DNA of 64,000 nucleotides from a virus. A program made the translations under genes and the position numbers. Shown here one piece after another: positions 39,999 through 49,474 of the stretch. Location of the stretch: positions 1-64,000 of the IMG/VR virus record IMGVR_UViG_3300025000_000065. One strand, given 5' to 3'. Under the pieces are notes generated by a model, which did no database searches, had not been told where the DNA came from, and was given only the letters and a program-made list of their open reading frames with translations. Each line of letters begins with the position of its first letter. Position 1 is the stretch's first letter.

Positions 39999-40928
39999 TT
40001 GAACAATAACATCATTACATTAATTTTCTCAAAAAATAGATCATTACAATTATCATTACTTTTAGATAGTTTTTACAATCAATGTTTGCAACCAAACGCT
40101 ACTGATATCTATGTGGTTTATGCCTACGATCAAGAATACAGAAATTCATATCATCAATTGATCGAAGAACAAAAAGAAAAAGAAAGAAATAATATTCAGT
40201 TTATTGATGAAAATTGTTTTGTTTCTTTTAAATCATCTTTTGTTTATGAAACAAAAAATTATGAATATATAATGTTTTTAGTGGACGATAATATTTTTAC
40301 TAATAAATTTGATTTATCACAAATTAAAAGTTTATTGGAATATAATATTGATGCTGTTGGATTTAGTTTAAGGTTAGGAAAAAATACAAAAAATTGTTAT
40401 CCATTAAAAAAAGAGCAAGAAATTCCAAAAAGTATTGAACATCGTCATATTATAAATTTTTCTTCTTTGCATTTCATTGAAGAAAAGGGACTATTTAAAG
40501 AAGTTGATTTTGCTACTTTCGCTTTTGATTGGACTAAATCACAGTTGGATTTCAATTATGCTTTAGAGATTAGCTCAAGTATTTATAGAATAAAAGATGT
40601 TCGTGCCTTATTAGAAAATTTTAGATATAAAAATCCTAATGAATTAGAAGCACAGTTATATGCTAATTTGTGGCAATTCTATAATAAACCAAAACTATTG
40701 TCATATTATAGAAGTGTTGCTTTTTGTGCTCCAATGAATAAAGTACAAAATGTAGCCTTAAATAATAGATTTAGCAATATCAATATATACGATTCTAATA
40801 ACATGCTAAAAATGTATGAAAATGGCTTTAGAATTGATTGGAAAAAGTTTGATGGATTTACAAGCAATGGATGTCATCAAGAAGTAGAACTATATACTAT
40901 GGAGGAATTTGAAAAATATGGCATATAA
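39999..40928 (+). CDS. Glycosyltransferase-like protein (GT-A)
   Basis: TTG start after GGAAAGGAAATGAGA. 309 aa. N-terminus ITLIFSKNRSLQLSLLLDSF and MFLVDDNIF (about 91-99), with a DxD-like VDD, fit a GT-A fold; a C-terminal EDYE-type motif is not obvious. First gene of the glycosylation island. Donor and acceptor unknown. Confidence 0.6.
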   Translation: MNNNIITLIFSKNRSLQLSLLLDSFYNQCLQPNATDIYVVYAYDQEYRNSYHQLIEEQKEKERNNIQFIDENCFVSFKSSFVYETKNYEYIMFLVDDNIFTNKFDLSQIKSLLEYNIDAVGFSLRLGKNTKNCYPLKKEQEIPKSIEHRHIINFSSLHFIEEKGLFKEVDFATFAFDWTKSQLDFNYALEISSSIYRIKDVRALLENFRYKNPNELEAQLYANLWQFYNKPKLLSYYRSVAFCAPMNKVQNVALNNRFSNINIYDSNNMLKMYENGFRIDWKKFDGFTSNGCHQEVELYTMEEFEKYGI

Positions 40929-41751
40929 AAAGAATTTTGTTTCAATTATTATTCCTTACTATAATTACAGTCAATATATAGATCAATGTTTAGAGAGTAT
41001 TTCAAAACAAACATATAAAAAATTTGAAGTAATTATTGTTGATGATCATAGCAACTTAGAAGAACATCATAAACTTTTAGAAATTAAAGCAAAATATTGG
41101 AAAAAAATGGATGTATCTCTTTATTGGAATATAGAAAATTTAGGATTGACACTTACAAGAAATAAAGGGGTAGAAAACAGTAAGGGAGAATTTATTTTAT
41201 TTTTAGATCCCGATGATAATATTCATGAGGACTACTTATTAAAAACAACCAAAACTTTAAAACAAAATCCCGAAATTGGTTTTGCATATGTAAACACAAG
41301 ATACTTTGGAGGAGAAAATAAAGTATTCTCACAACCAGAATATAACTTTTATAGATTGATTAATGCTGGAAATTTTATTTCTTATTGTAGCTTGATTAGG
41401 AAAAAAGCATTTATAGAATCAGGTGGATTTAATTTAGAGAATTGGTCTTATTTGGAGGACTATGAGTTGATAATCAGGTTATCTCGAAAGGGATGGTATG
41501 GAAAATTAGTTCCAGAAGTTTTATTCAATTATTATGTACACGAAGATTCAGCTATTCATTCTGGTTTTACTGCTGAAGCACAAAAATTATTTTATGCCTA
41601 TTTTATAAAAAAATATCATGAGTTATATCCTGAACAGTTGCAAGCAGAAGCAGATAAAATTTTACAAGATGTTCCTAAAAACTTTATGTCTTTGCCAAAA
41701 TCTGAAAATGAAAGGTGGTGGAATGAGTGGAAAAAGAATCATATCCGTTAG
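40918..41751 (+). CDS. Family 2 glycosyltransferase
   Basis: ATG 40918 lies within the previous gene after GGAGG. Motifs: VSIIIPYYNYSQYI, EVIIVDDHS (metal-binding Asp), LTLTRNKGVENSKGEFILFLDPDDN (DxD), and a WSYLEDYELIIRLSRKGW acceptor/catalytic ED motif. Transfers an activated sugar to a growing glycan at the cytoplasmic membrane face. Confidence 0.8.
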   Translation: MAYKKNFVSIIIPYYNYSQYIDQCLESISKQTYKKFEVIIVDDHSNLEEHHKLLEIKAKYWKKMDVSLYWNIENLGLTLTRNKGVENSKGEFILFLDPDDNIHEDYLLKTTKTLKQNPEIGFAYVNTRYFGGENKVFSQPEYNFYRLINAGNFISYCSLIRKKAFIESGGFNLENWSYLEDYELIIRLSRKGWYGKLVPEVLFNYYVHEDSAIHSGFTAEAQKLFYAYFIKKYHELYPEQLQAEADKILQDVPKNFMSLPKSENERWWNEWKKNHIR

Positions 41752-42554
41752 TATCCGTAATAGTTCCTACTTATAATAGAAACAACTTTCTAAAAAAATG
41801 TATTCAATCAATATTAAATTCTACTTATGAAAATTTTGAGATAGTCATTATTCAAGATGGAGGCGAAGAAAGTGCAAAAGATGTTATTGATTTATTTAAT
41901 GATAAAAGAATTAAATTGTTTGTGAAAAAAAACGGTGGTCTTGCATCTGCTAGAAATCATGGAATAAAAAAAGCACAGGGAAAATATATTTCATTTATAG
42001 ATAGTGATGATGGTGTTTATCCAAGCTTTATTGAAACGATGGTTAATTTATTAGAAAACAAAAAATCGGAATTTAAAATCTCATATTGTGATTCTGTAAG
42101 AATACATCAAAGAAAAAATAATAATGGAGAATATGAAAATTTTTGGAGAGACATTCCTTATTCACATGATTTTAATAGAGATTTATTGTTAGTTATGAAT
42201 ATTTCTCCGGTAAATTGTTTTATGATAAATCGCGAATGTTTTAATAATGTTCCACTATTTGACGAAACTGTTTCCGTATATGAAGATTATTTGATGAATT
42301 TAGAATTATCTTTAAAATATGATTTTTATCATTATCCTGTTCCTTTGGTATGGCATACTTGGAGAGAAGATGGCTCTACCATGTCAAGTAGTAGAGATTT
42401 TACAACTCCAATTCCAGGAATATATAAAAAATATTTTCAACATGCAAAAGATCAAATTTGGGTTGCAACTGCTATGAATAATGTATTGGTACAACGAGGA
42501 CTTCAACCACTTTTCAATATTCAATATAAGGAGGAACAAAATGAAAAAAAATAG
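41727..42554 (+). CDS. Family 2 glycosyltransferase
   Basis: GTG start at 41727 after AAAGGTGG, overlapping the previous gene by 25 nt. 275 aa. VSVIVPTYNRNNFL, IVIIQDGGEES, GGLASARNHGIKKAQGKYISFIDSDDG (DSDD), and VYEDYLMNLELSLKY (ED motif). Paralogous in fold to the preceding gene, with which it is translationally coupled. Confidence 0.8.
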   Translation: MEKESYPLVSVIVPTYNRNNFLKKCIQSILNSTYENFEIVIIQDGGEESAKDVIDLFNDKRIKLFVKKNGGLASARNHGIKKAQGKYISFIDSDDGVYPSFIETMVNLLENKKSEFKISYCDSVRIHQRKNNNGEYENFWRDIPYSHDFNRDLLLVMNISPVNCFMINRECFNNVPLFDETVSVYEDYLMNLELSLKYDFYHYPVPLVWHTWREDGSTMSSSRDFTTPIPGIYKKYFQHAKDQIWVATAMNNVLVQRGLQPLFNIQYKEEQNEKK

Positions 42555-42768
42555 AACCAATATTAAAGAATTATTAAAAGATTTTGACGTTTCTACTGAA
42601 GATGAACTTCAAGAAAAACTAATGAATGAATCTACCATAGTAAAATGTACAACTGAAAATTGTTTTAATATGGTAGACTTATTGGATGGACAATTTATTA
42701 ATGGAGATCCTGTTTGTAAAAGATGTTATAGAGAATATTATAGCGAAAGAAAAGATTATGATTTATAG
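42541..42768 (+). CDS. Zinc-finger protein (75 aa)
   Basis: ATG 42541 follows AAGGAGGAAC. CTTENC and CKRC (about 40-66) form a zinc site; the N-terminus is helical. Unknown. Confidence 0.5.
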   Translation: MKKNRTNIKELLKDFDVSTEDELQEKLMNESTIVKCTTENCFNMVDLLDGQFINGDPVCKRCYREYYSERKDYDL

Positions 42769-42964
42769 TTTTGTTTGTGATGATTGTGGAAAATATTTTG
42801 AGATCAACTCTCAGCCATTTGTAATTAGCAACAATCAGATTTGTCCCAATTGTAGATCTAAAAATATTCATAGAAAATATAATTTAAATTCCATTCATTA
42901 TAAGGGAAAAGGTTTTACTAAAAAAATTAAAGGAGATGAGGAGAATTCCCCTTGGAAGAGTTAA
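42758..42964 (+). CDS. FmdB-type zinc-ribbon protein (68 aa)
   Basis: Overlaps the previous gene. MIYSFVCDDCGKYFEINSQP...CPNCRS is the FmdB/zinc-ribbon-regulator pattern (CxxC-CxxC). Basic C-terminus. Possibly regulatory. Confidence 0.55.
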   Translation: MIYSFVCDDCGKYFEINSQPFVISNNQICPNCRSKNIHRKYNLNSIHYKGKGFTKKIKGDEENSPWKS

Positions 42965-44172
42965 AAGATAACCAACACAACGAAAAACTCCCATTAAATA
43001 TTTCTTTTGTATATGCTGATAAACCAGGCGAATTAAATACTTCAATTTACAGATGTGTAATTCCATATTTAGCATTAAAAAATGCAGGTCATCATGTTTC
43101 ATTGATTCCGGTTCATTTATTTGAACAAAATACAATTGAGGCTAATAATGCTTTAGAGAAATCCGATATTATTGTAATAGAAAGAAATTTCTTTGGAGAT
43201 GTTTTAACTAGAATTGCATATTGGATTGTTAGAGGAAAAATCGTAATTGCTAATTATGATGATTATTATGAAGGAATTGAAGAAACAAATGCTTCTTATT
43301 CTTTTTGGAATAAGGGAGAAGTAGATATTGAAAAAACTGATTATATTAAAGAACCTAGATCTTATGTTTATTCAGATAAATATTATAAGATTAAAAACGA
43401 AACAATAAAAGAAGTTAAAGAAAGACTAAAAAGAATAGGTTATCCTCATCCATTATGGCAATTTAAAATGGGATTGAAAATGGTATATGCTCAAATTATG
43501 CCTAGTAAGTATATGATGAAAAAATATAAAAATCTATCTCCAACATACTATATTCCAAATTATTTTGTAACACAAAATTATATTCATATTCCAAAAACTC
43601 CAAGAGATTTTAAAATAATAGGTTGGGGAGGTAGTTTATCACATCTTCAATCTTTTAAGGATAGTGGTGTCATCCAGGCATTAGAAAATATTATCAATTC
43701 CAGAAACGATGTAAAACTTTTGATTTGTGGTGATCAGAGATTATTGCCATTAATAAAAATTTCAGATGATAAAAAATTGTTTCAACCCTATGTAAAAAAT
43801 GAAGATTGGGGAAAAGTGGTATCATCTTTATTTGATATTGGTATTGCTCCATTAGAAGGAGAATATGATAAATATCGTTCTATGATTAAACCGATAGAAT
43901 TTATGTTAACAAAAACTCCATTTGTTGCATCTTATGGAGAAGCATATAAAGAATTGTTTCAAATTGGAGGTCTTGGAAGTTTTATAAAAAATTCTGCCGT
44001 AAATTGGGAACAAAAACTTTTATATATTTTAGATAATTATGAATCAGAAAAAGAAATAATGAACGGTAAACCGTTTGAATATGCTTTGACTTGGGACTAT
44101 ATGAATGGTGTTGATTACATGGTTGAAACATATAGAAAAATTGCCAGAGAATTAGCAAACAGGGATTTATAA
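42952..44172 (+). CDS. GT-B glycosyltransferase
   Basis: TTG start 42952, GAGGAG upstream, overlapping the zinc-ribbon gene. 406 aa. The N-terminal half starts with NISFVYADKPGELNTSIYRCVIPYLALKNAGHHV, and the C-terminal half has IGWGGSLSHLQ, LLICGD and IAPLEGEYDKYRSMIKPIEFML, the nucleotide-sugar side of GT4-like enzymes (E-x7-E-like spacing KPIEFM). Cytoplasmic. Confidence 0.7.
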   Translation: MEELKDNQHNEKLPLNISFVYADKPGELNTSIYRCVIPYLALKNAGHHVSLIPVHLFEQNTIEANNALEKSDIIVIERNFFGDVLTRIAYWIVRGKIVIANYDDYYEGIEETNASYSFWNKGEVDIEKTDYIKEPRSYVYSDKYYKIKNETIKEVKERLKRIGYPHPLWQFKMGLKMVYAQIMPSKYMMKKYKNLSPTYYIPNYFVTQNYIHIPKTPRDFKIIGWGGSLSHLQSFKDSGVIQALENIINSRNDVKLLICGDQRLLPLIKISDDKKLFQPYVKNEDWGKVVSSLFDIGIAPLEGEYDKYRSMIKPIEFMLTKTPFVASYGEAYKELFQIGGLGSFIKNSAVNWEQKLLYILDNYESEKEIMNGKPFEYALTWDYMNGVDYMVETYRKIARELANRDL

Positions 44173-44189
44173 TTATAAAAAATTGGTAC

Positions 44190-44218
44190 TTGACAATGAG
44201 TATTCTTTTTGATAAAAT
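44190..44218 (+). promoter_or_regulatory. Sigma70-like promoter of the recombinase
   Basis: TTGACA (44190-44195), 17 bp, TAAAAT (44213-44218); 30 nt before ATG 44248. Confidence 0.65.
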
Positions 44219-44247
44219 AAGAACAGATAAATAAAAAAGGAGAAAAA

Positions 44248-45138
44248 ATGTACATATCAAAATATAATAATTTAGATTTCGTAAAAGAATATTCATTAGT
44301 TCTGTCTTTAGATAAAGATGAAAAAACAATTCAAAGTTATTTAAGTTCTATTGATCGATTTTTTGATTTTTTAAAAATTCAATCTAATGAAGACATTTTT
44401 AAAATTTCACCATTAGAGGGAAGAGAATATCAACAACATTTAAAAGATCATGCCCTTTCTAATAATTCAATAAACACTTACCTTCTGTTCTTAAAAGTGT
44501 TTTTTAATTGGTTAGTCAATGAAGAAAAAATTGAAAAATCCCCTTTGACAAAAGTAAAAAACTTAAAAGCAAATGAAATCAATAGGGCTTTCTTCAGTGA
44601 AGAAGAAGTAAAAAAGTTTTTTGAACACTGTAAAACAAATGAAGAATTTGCCATGTTTGGAATTTATTTTACAACTGGATTACGAAGATCAGAATTAATT
44701 AACATAAAATTAAATCAATTAGATGGATATACTATTCATAATGTAATTGTAAAACGAGGTAAAACCAGGGATATTTATATTCCAGATGATGTTTTAGTAT
44801 ATTTGGCAAAATATCTTCGAGAAAGAAACAGAAAATATCCCAATAATGAATATCTGTTTGTTTCCAATTGGGGTAAAAAGTTTTCTGGTGAAGGAATTAG
44901 ATATAAGTTTAATTCTATTTTAGAACGTGCTGGATTTCCAATAGAAAGAATTAACGAACTCCATGTACATTCTACGAGACATACTTTCGCAACAAATTTA
45001 TTGAGTAATGGAGAAAATATGAAAACCACTCAGGAAAGTTTAGGTCATTCAGATATTCAAACAACTCAGAAAATTTATGCTCATATACATAAAAATCGTG
45101 TATCAGAAGCAATGAGAAATCAATCTATTTTATCTTAA
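44248..45138 (+). CDS. Tyrosine recombinase (Xer/integrase family)
   Basis: AAAAAGGAGAAAA site. 296 aa: N-terminal SAM-like core-binding domain (1-105) and catalytic domain. The full active site is present: Arg146 (TTGLRRSEL), Lys172 (RGKTR), His241 and Arg244 (HSTRH), His267 (LGHSDIQTT) and nucleophile Tyr277. Size and lack of an extra arm-binding domain resemble XerC/XerD more than lambda Int. It may resolve genome dimers, integrate the phage, or be the mark of a mobile segment in the glycosylation island. No att core was identified. Confidence 0.8.
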   Translation: MYISKYNNLDFVKEYSLVLSLDKDEKTIQSYLSSIDRFFDFLKIQSNEDIFKISPLEGREYQQHLKDHALSNNSINTYLLFLKVFFNWLVNEEKIEKSPLTKVKNLKANEINRAFFSEEEVKKFFEHCKTNEEFAMFGIYFTTGLRRSELINIKLNQLDGYTIHNVIVKRGKTRDIYIPDDVLVYLAKYLRERNRKYPNNEYLFVSNWGKKFSGEGIRYKFNSILERAGFPIERINELHVHSTRHTFATNLLSNGENMKTTQESLGHSDIQTTQKIYAHIHKNRVSEAMRNQSILS

Positions 45139-45154
45139 CGGAATAGGATTCAAT

Positions 45155-45385
45155 ATGTGCAGAAAATGTTTTTTAAGAGGTAAAAAGGCAAAACTTTCAA
45201 AAGGTAAAATAAATTTTTTTGCTCATGAATTATTAAAAGGTCATGGAATTCCAATGTTTTCATATTCGCCAAATAATTATGCAATCGAAGGTAGAGTATG
45301 GCAAATTGAAAGAGAAAAAACAAAGAAAAATAAATATTATAATAAAGCAAGAAGAAAAATTAATAAAGAATTTGAAACTTATTGA
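45155..45385 (+). CDS. Hypothetical basic protein (76 aa)
   Basis: Starts 16 nt after the recombinase. Lys-rich (KCFLRGKKAKLSKGKINFF). Unknown; candidate accessory factor by position only. Confidence 0.45.
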   Translation: MCRKCFLRGKKAKLSKGKINFFAHELLKGHGIPMFSYSPNNYAIEGRVWQIEREKTKKNKYYNKARRKINKEFETY

Positions 45386-45401
45386 AAGGAGAAAATAAAT
45401 T

Positions 45402-45692
45402 ATGAAAATGCAAGAAATGATCAAAGAAATGCGAAGCGTTATGGGTGAAGATAAAGATATATCGATTAAACTATATGATAATGAAATATCTTTTTATTTA
45501 TTTGAAAAAGAAATTGGAATTTATTTAAATAAATATAATTATAATTATCATCCATATATTGACCTTGAGGGATGTGATGGTGTACATGCTCGTTTAGGAT
45601 TTAAAGAAATACGGGTTATTCTTATTGTAATGGCAATAATTGAAAATAACTTAAAGGAAATTTTAAGTTGGATCAATGTTGATTCTCAATAA
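45402..45692 (+). CDS. Hypothetical protein (96 aa)
   Basis: GAAAGGAGAAAA site. Alpha/beta; unknown. Confidence 0.5.
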   Translation: MKMQEMIKEMRSVMGEDKDISIKLYDNEISFYLFEKEIGIYLNKYNYNYHPYIDLEGCDGVHARLGFKEIRVILIVMAIIENNLKEILSWINVDSQ

Positions 45693-45718
45693 TTTTATAA
45701 AAAGAAAGGACTGATAAA

Positions 45719-46033
45719 ATGCAATATCATTATATTCTTCAAATAGATTTAGGCAATGGAGCATATTCTGTAACCGATGGATATTTAGATGTGAATGATT
45801 ATCTTGATTTGAGTTTTGCAAACCAACAATTAAAACCAGAAAAAATTATATTTCAAAGTAATCATGCTACAATTGTTTATTGGAATGATGGTACAAAAAC
45901 AGTTGTAAAGAGAGCCGATGAAGATGATAAATTTATTCCCGAAGTAGGATTTGCTATGGCTTTAGTAAAAAGAATATATGGAAATAGATCAGAAGTTTTA
46001 AGATGGATTGAAAATGCTGAGATAAGGGAGTAA
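45719..46033 (+). CDS. Conserved phage protein with 'ATIVYWNDGTKTVV' motif (104 aa)
   Basis: GAAAGGACTG site. ATIVYWNDGTKTVVKRADEDDKFIPEVGFAMALVKRIYGN is a signature I recall from small phage and Firmicutes prophage proteins; function unknown. Confidence 0.6.
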   Translation: MQYHYILQIDLGNGAYSVTDGYLDVNDYLDLSFANQQLKPEKIIFQSNHATIVYWNDGTKTVVKRADEDDKFIPEVGFAMALVKRIYGNRSEVLRWIENAEIRE

Positions 46034-46038
46034 TAAAA

Positions 46039-46338
46039 ATGTCTGATAATAAAAATAAGGAAATCTTAAATAAATCTTTACCAGAATATCTTCCAGAATT
46101 TTTTGAAGAATTAACAAAACGAATTATTGAAAAAAACGAACAATACGGAGACGCATGGATAGAACGTGGATTAATTTATAATGGTCTTACTCAAGAACTA
46201 AGATTTAGTAATTGGAGTGATGATAAGTTTTTTAATCATTTTTGGTTAGATGAAAAATTACCCTGGTTAGACTTTGCTGGAGAAGCATTTATTGGATTCA
46301 TTCGTGAAAAGTATTTGAAAAACGATGATAAAATCTAG
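46039..46338 (+). CDS. Hypothetical protein (99 aa)
   Basis: AAGGGAGTAAT site. Contains RIIEKNEQYGDAWIERGLIYN and LPWLDFAGEAFIGFIREKY, a helical pattern vaguely like phage nucleotide-metabolism small proteins (K-x-QYGDxW). Not assigned. Confidence 0.5.
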   Translation: MSDNKNKEILNKSLPEYLPEFFEELTKRIIEKNEQYGDAWIERGLIYNGLTQELRFSNWSDDKFFNHFWLDEKLPWLDFAGEAFIGFIREKYLKNDDKI

Positions 46339-46346
46339 GTTTTATT
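46327..46346. repeat. 20-bp dyad element (one mismatch), centre TCTAGG
   Basis: First arm GATAAAA within the 3' end of the previous gene; 15 nt before ATG 46361. Confidence 0.6.
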
Positions 46347-46360
46347 TGAAAGGAAAATAT

Positions 46361-46663
46361 ATGAAACTAATTTCACACGAAGAAGTAATCAAGGAATCTT
46401 TAAAAGATCCAGAATTTAATATTGCATATAAAAAGATTTATTATCAAAGTGATATTGCAATTGCTGTTTATAGAATTCGAAAAAATAAAAAATTAACACA
46501 AAAACAATTTTCTAAAAAATATAAAATTAAGTTAAAGAAATTAAAAGATGTAGAAAATGGAATGATTGGAGATATGACATTAGATCAGTTAGAAAACATA
46601 TTGGAAAAATTAGGATTATATATATCAATTAAATTAAAAAATTTTAGTGAAGATTTAGATTAG
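46361..46663 (+). CDS. XRE-family HTH protein (100 aa), antitoxin-like
   Basis: ATG 46361 follows GAAAGGAAAA. Residues about 42-95 (IAVYRIRKNKKLTQKQFSKKYKIKLKKLKDVENGM...LDQLENILEKLGL) are a Cro/C1-type helix-turn-helix. The N-terminal extension resembles HigA-like antitoxins. No toxin partner is evident beside it, so a solitary regulator is equally likely. Confidence 0.65.
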   Translation: MKLISHEEVIKESLKDPEFNIAYKKIYYQSDIAIAVYRIRKNKKLTQKQFSKKYKIKLKKLKDVENGMIGDMTLDQLENILEKLGLYISIKLKNFSEDLD

Positions 46664-46676
46664 GAGGATTAATTAA

Positions 46677-47417
46677 TTGGATAAATATTTATGTTTATTT
46701 GCTGAAGGAACGCAATATGAAGCGGTAATGATTCATCAAAATGAATTAATGGAAAAGCATTTCAAGACTATTTTTAATTACAATGGAAGATGGTTGAACG
46801 ATGCTGGCTTTTATGATTTACCTAATGCTAAATATATTCTTGAACACTCAAATACTGGACACGGTTTTGCCAGTTGGAAGCCATTTATAATGTTACAAAC
46901 AATGCCACACATTAAAGATGGTGATTTATTGTTTTATTTAGACGTAACAGATTATGTTTATAATGATGGATTTTACAATTGGGTTGAGCATTTAGTAAAA
47001 ACTGAATTAGATGGATCTTTCTTTAATATTAATTATTATAGACATGGTGATTGGACTACCAAAAAGTGTCAAGAAATAATGGGTTGTGATAATAAGTTTT
47101 ATTATGAACAGAGGCAATTAGAATGTGGAACAATTGCTCTAGTAAAAAATAAAAAGAATATTGCCTTACTTGAAGAATGGTTGCAGTGGTGTCTTACTCC
47201 TGATGCTATTCTAAAAGATAGAAATCCAAAAGAAGAAAACGATCCTGGTTTTATTGATCATCGTACGGATCAATCGATTCTTACTAACCTGTTTTATAAG
47301 TATGGTTTAAAGGGAGTTGGTATGGAATATGTTAGTCCTGCTCCACATGGTTATATTGTTTATAATTATTTTGAACGTGGAATGACTGGTTTAGAGAATA
47401 AACATAAATACGATTAA
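46677..47417 (+). CDS. Glycosyltransferase-like protein (246 aa)
   Basis: TTG start after AGGAGGATT. HGFASWKPFIMLQTMPHIKDGDLLFYLDVTDYVYND has the K-P/GD/DxxD pattern of small GT-A-type enzymes that act on surface glycans (YLDVTD as DxD-like motif). Near the end, TDQSILTNLF is like the D-Q-S/G motif of GT32/GT6-like folds. Substrate unknown. Confidence 0.6.
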   Translation: MDKYLCLFAEGTQYEAVMIHQNELMEKHFKTIFNYNGRWLNDAGFYDLPNAKYILEHSNTGHGFASWKPFIMLQTMPHIKDGDLLFYLDVTDYVYNDGFYNWVEHLVKTELDGSFFNINYYRHGDWTTKKCQEIMGCDNKFYYEQRQLECGTIALVKNKKNIALLEEWLQWCLTPDAILKDRNPKEENDPGFIDHRTDQSILTNLFYKYGLKGVGMEYVSPAPHGYIVYNYFERGMTGLENKHKYD

Positions 47418-47428
47418 TTGGAGGATTA

Positions 47429-48055
47429 TTGAAAACATTATATGATTTAGCAAATAAGTATGGAACAGATAAAAGAGAACAAGATCATAATTATGTAAGA
47501 ATGTATGAGGAATTATTGTCTAATAGAAAAATTGATAACCTCTTGGAAATTGGTTTAGGCTCTGGTGCTTCAGCTTTAATGTGGTCAGAAGCACTTCCTA
47601 ATTCCAATATTCATATTATGGAATATTTTGATAAAGAACACGTTGAAGTTTGGAACAGTCCTCAAATTTCTGCTCCAAATTTAATGATTCATCCTGGAGA
47701 TTCTACCAAACATGAATCATGGGCTAATATTCCTTATGGATTTGATGTTATTATTGATGATGGAAGTCACTATCCGAAAGATCAAATTGAAACATTTAAT
47801 TTGGCGTTTTCACATTTAATAAGAGGAGGTTTGTATTTTATTGAAGATACTCATTGTAATTTTGAACAAAAATATACTGAGGGGAAAGATATTATATATA
47901 ATTGGGCTTTAAACTTAGTTTTTAATCAGCAACTTCCACTTTTAGGAAACACAAATGGAAATTTTTATCAGCTAAGAAATCTAATGCCTATTCCAATTCG
48001 AGATATTTATTCTTATCATTTTTATAAATCTGTAATTGTGTTCGAGAAAGCATAA
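47429..48055 (+). CDS. Class I SAM-dependent methyltransferase, sugar type
   Basis: TTG start after TGGAGGATTA. LANKYGTDKREQDHNYVRMYEELL is the N-terminal motif of the family that includes macrolide-sugar O-methyltransferases; LLEIGLGSGASALMW is the SAM-binding loop, FDVIIDDGSHYPKDQI follows, with DD probably binding metal. Probably methylates a glycan sugar. Next to glycosyltransferases on both sides. Confidence 0.7.
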   Translation: MKTLYDLANKYGTDKREQDHNYVRMYEELLSNRKIDNLLEIGLGSGASALMWSEALPNSNIHIMEYFDKEHVEVWNSPQISAPNLMIHPGDSTKHESWANIPYGFDVIIDDGSHYPKDQIETFNLAFSHLIRGGLYFIEDTHCNFEQKYTEGKDIIYNWALNLVFNQQLPLLGNTNGNFYQLRNLMPIPIRDIYSYHFYKSVIVFEKA

Positions 48056-48056
48056 T

Positions 48057-48857
48057 ATGAATAATGATATATCTATTGTAATGCCAATTCATAATCAAGA
48101 ATCAATTATCTTTAAAATTTTAATGGGAATTTATAAAAATTCTTCGGAGTATGTCAAAGAATTAATTTTAATTTTGGATGGATGCACTGATCATACTCAA
48201 GAAATTGTGGAAAAATTTTTAAATACTTATAATAAAGATAATAGATTTGATGCAAAAATTTTTATAACCCCAAATATTTTCGAAGTACAATCTTGTAATA
48301 TTGGATTTAAAAACGCTACTTGTTCCTGGATTATCAACATGCAAGACGATATAGAAATTACAGAAAGACATTTTGATAAAAGATTAATGAAGCCATTTTT
48401 AAGAATACATAATCTTTTGGGTGTTACAGGTAGAGATGCTGCAAATGTTTACCTGAATACAAAATATGAAATTGAGTTTCTTGATTTAGCAGGAAGGGAT
48501 GCAAAATTTCCTTTTTTAAAGGAAAGAAACAAATTTTATATCCGTGATATAATTAATCGTGCTCCAATTTTATTCAATCATGAAAAGTTAAAAGAATTAA
48601 ATTATTTAGATGAAGATTTTGCTCCAATTTGCCAGGATGATACAGATTTATTTTTAAGAGCGTATAAAAAATTTGGTTACACTTGCGGATCTTATTTAAT
48701 AGAGTATAATTCTCCCCTAGAGTGGGGAGGAACTAGAAAGAGTGTTGAAGTTAGTAATTTTGTTCATTGGTCTGAGCAAAAAAACATGCAATTATTGAAA
48801 GAAAGACATTTACACTTGATCTTAGGAGAAAAACATAATTTTGAAATCAATATATAA
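48057..48857 (+). CDS. Family 2 glycosyltransferase
   Basis: ATG 48057 immediately follows the previous stop. 266 aa. SIVMPIHNQES, LILILDGCTDHT, NMQDDIEI (metal site) and APICQDDTDLFLRAYKKFGY (ED-like motif). Another member of the glycan assembly set. Confidence 0.75.
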   Translation: MNNDISIVMPIHNQESIIFKILMGIYKNSSEYVKELILILDGCTDHTQEIVEKFLNTYNKDNRFDAKIFITPNIFEVQSCNIGFKNATCSWIINMQDDIEITERHFDKRLMKPFLRIHNLLGVTGRDAANVYLNTKYEIEFLDLAGRDAKFPFLKERNKFYIRDIINRAPILFNHEKLKELNYLDEDFAPICQDDTDLFLRAYKKFGYTCGSYLIEYNSPLEWGGTRKSVEVSNFVHWSEQKNMQLLKERHLHLILGEKHNFEINI

Positions 48858-48866
48858 AGGAGAAAA

Positions 48867-49406
48867 ATGAATTTTCAAGAATATTCACAAAAATATTTTA
48901 CACTACCAATTGACTGTGATCCCATAGATAGAGCACTCAAAGGATTGAAGTATTGTATAAAAAATAATATTTTAATTATTGTTGCTGGAAATGGTGGATC
49001 TGGCTATACCGGAAGTCATTTTGTACAGGATTTAATAAAAGCCTGTCATGCTAATGCCAAATCTTTAAATGATAATACAGGATTATACTCTGCTTTATCT
49101 AATGATGTTAGACATGATGATGTTTTTATTGAACAATTATTTAGAATAAATGGAAAGTATCTGTTTGTTCCCATTAGTTTTTCTGGCAATTCCAATAATA
49201 TAATTAAAGCATCAGATTATGTTAGGAATGTTCAAAAATTACCAGTTTTAAGTTTTACTGGCAATGATGGTGGAAAACTAAAAAAAATATCTAGTTTGAA
49301 TATTAATATTGAAACAAGCAACATTTATGTTGGTGAGGGTTTTCATTCTTTGATCTTACATTATTTAGTTGATGAGTTAGCAAAGTCAATTTCTCAATTA
49401 GATTAA
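48867..49406 (+). CDS. gmhA: Phosphoheptose isomerase-like SIS protein
   Basis: AAAGGAGAAAA site. 179 aa SIS domain: VAGNGGSGYTGSHFVQDL (38-55) and PISFSGNSNNIIKASDYVR (sugar-phosphate loops). Closest to GmhA (sedoheptulose 7-phosphate to D-glycero-D-manno-heptose 7-phosphate). Its neighbour is a heptose kinase, which supports the assignment. HddC/GmhB were not found in the window. Confidence 0.7.
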   Translation: MNFQEYSQKYFTLPIDCDPIDRALKGLKYCIKNNILIIVAGNGGSGYTGSHFVQDLIKACHANAKSLNDNTGLYSALSNDVRHDDVFIEQLFRINGKYLFVPISFSGNSNNIIKASDYVRNVQKLPVLSFTGNDGGKLKKISSLNINIETSNIYVGEGFHSLILHYLVDELAKSISQLD

Positions 49407-49410
49407 ATCC

Positions 49411-49439
49411 TTGACTTTTTTATTGAAATATAGTAAACT
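49411..49439 (+). promoter_or_regulatory. Sigma70-like promoter
   Basis: TTGACT (49411-49416), 17 bp, TAAACT (49434-49439); 36 nt before the kinase start. Confidence 0.5.
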
Positions 49440-49474
49440 ATTGTTTAATATAGAATTGAAATAAGGAGAATAAA

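Noticed and set aside
46361-46663. Complete toxin-antitoxin pair
   Set aside because: The HTH protein is antitoxin-like but neither neighbour resembles a known toxin.
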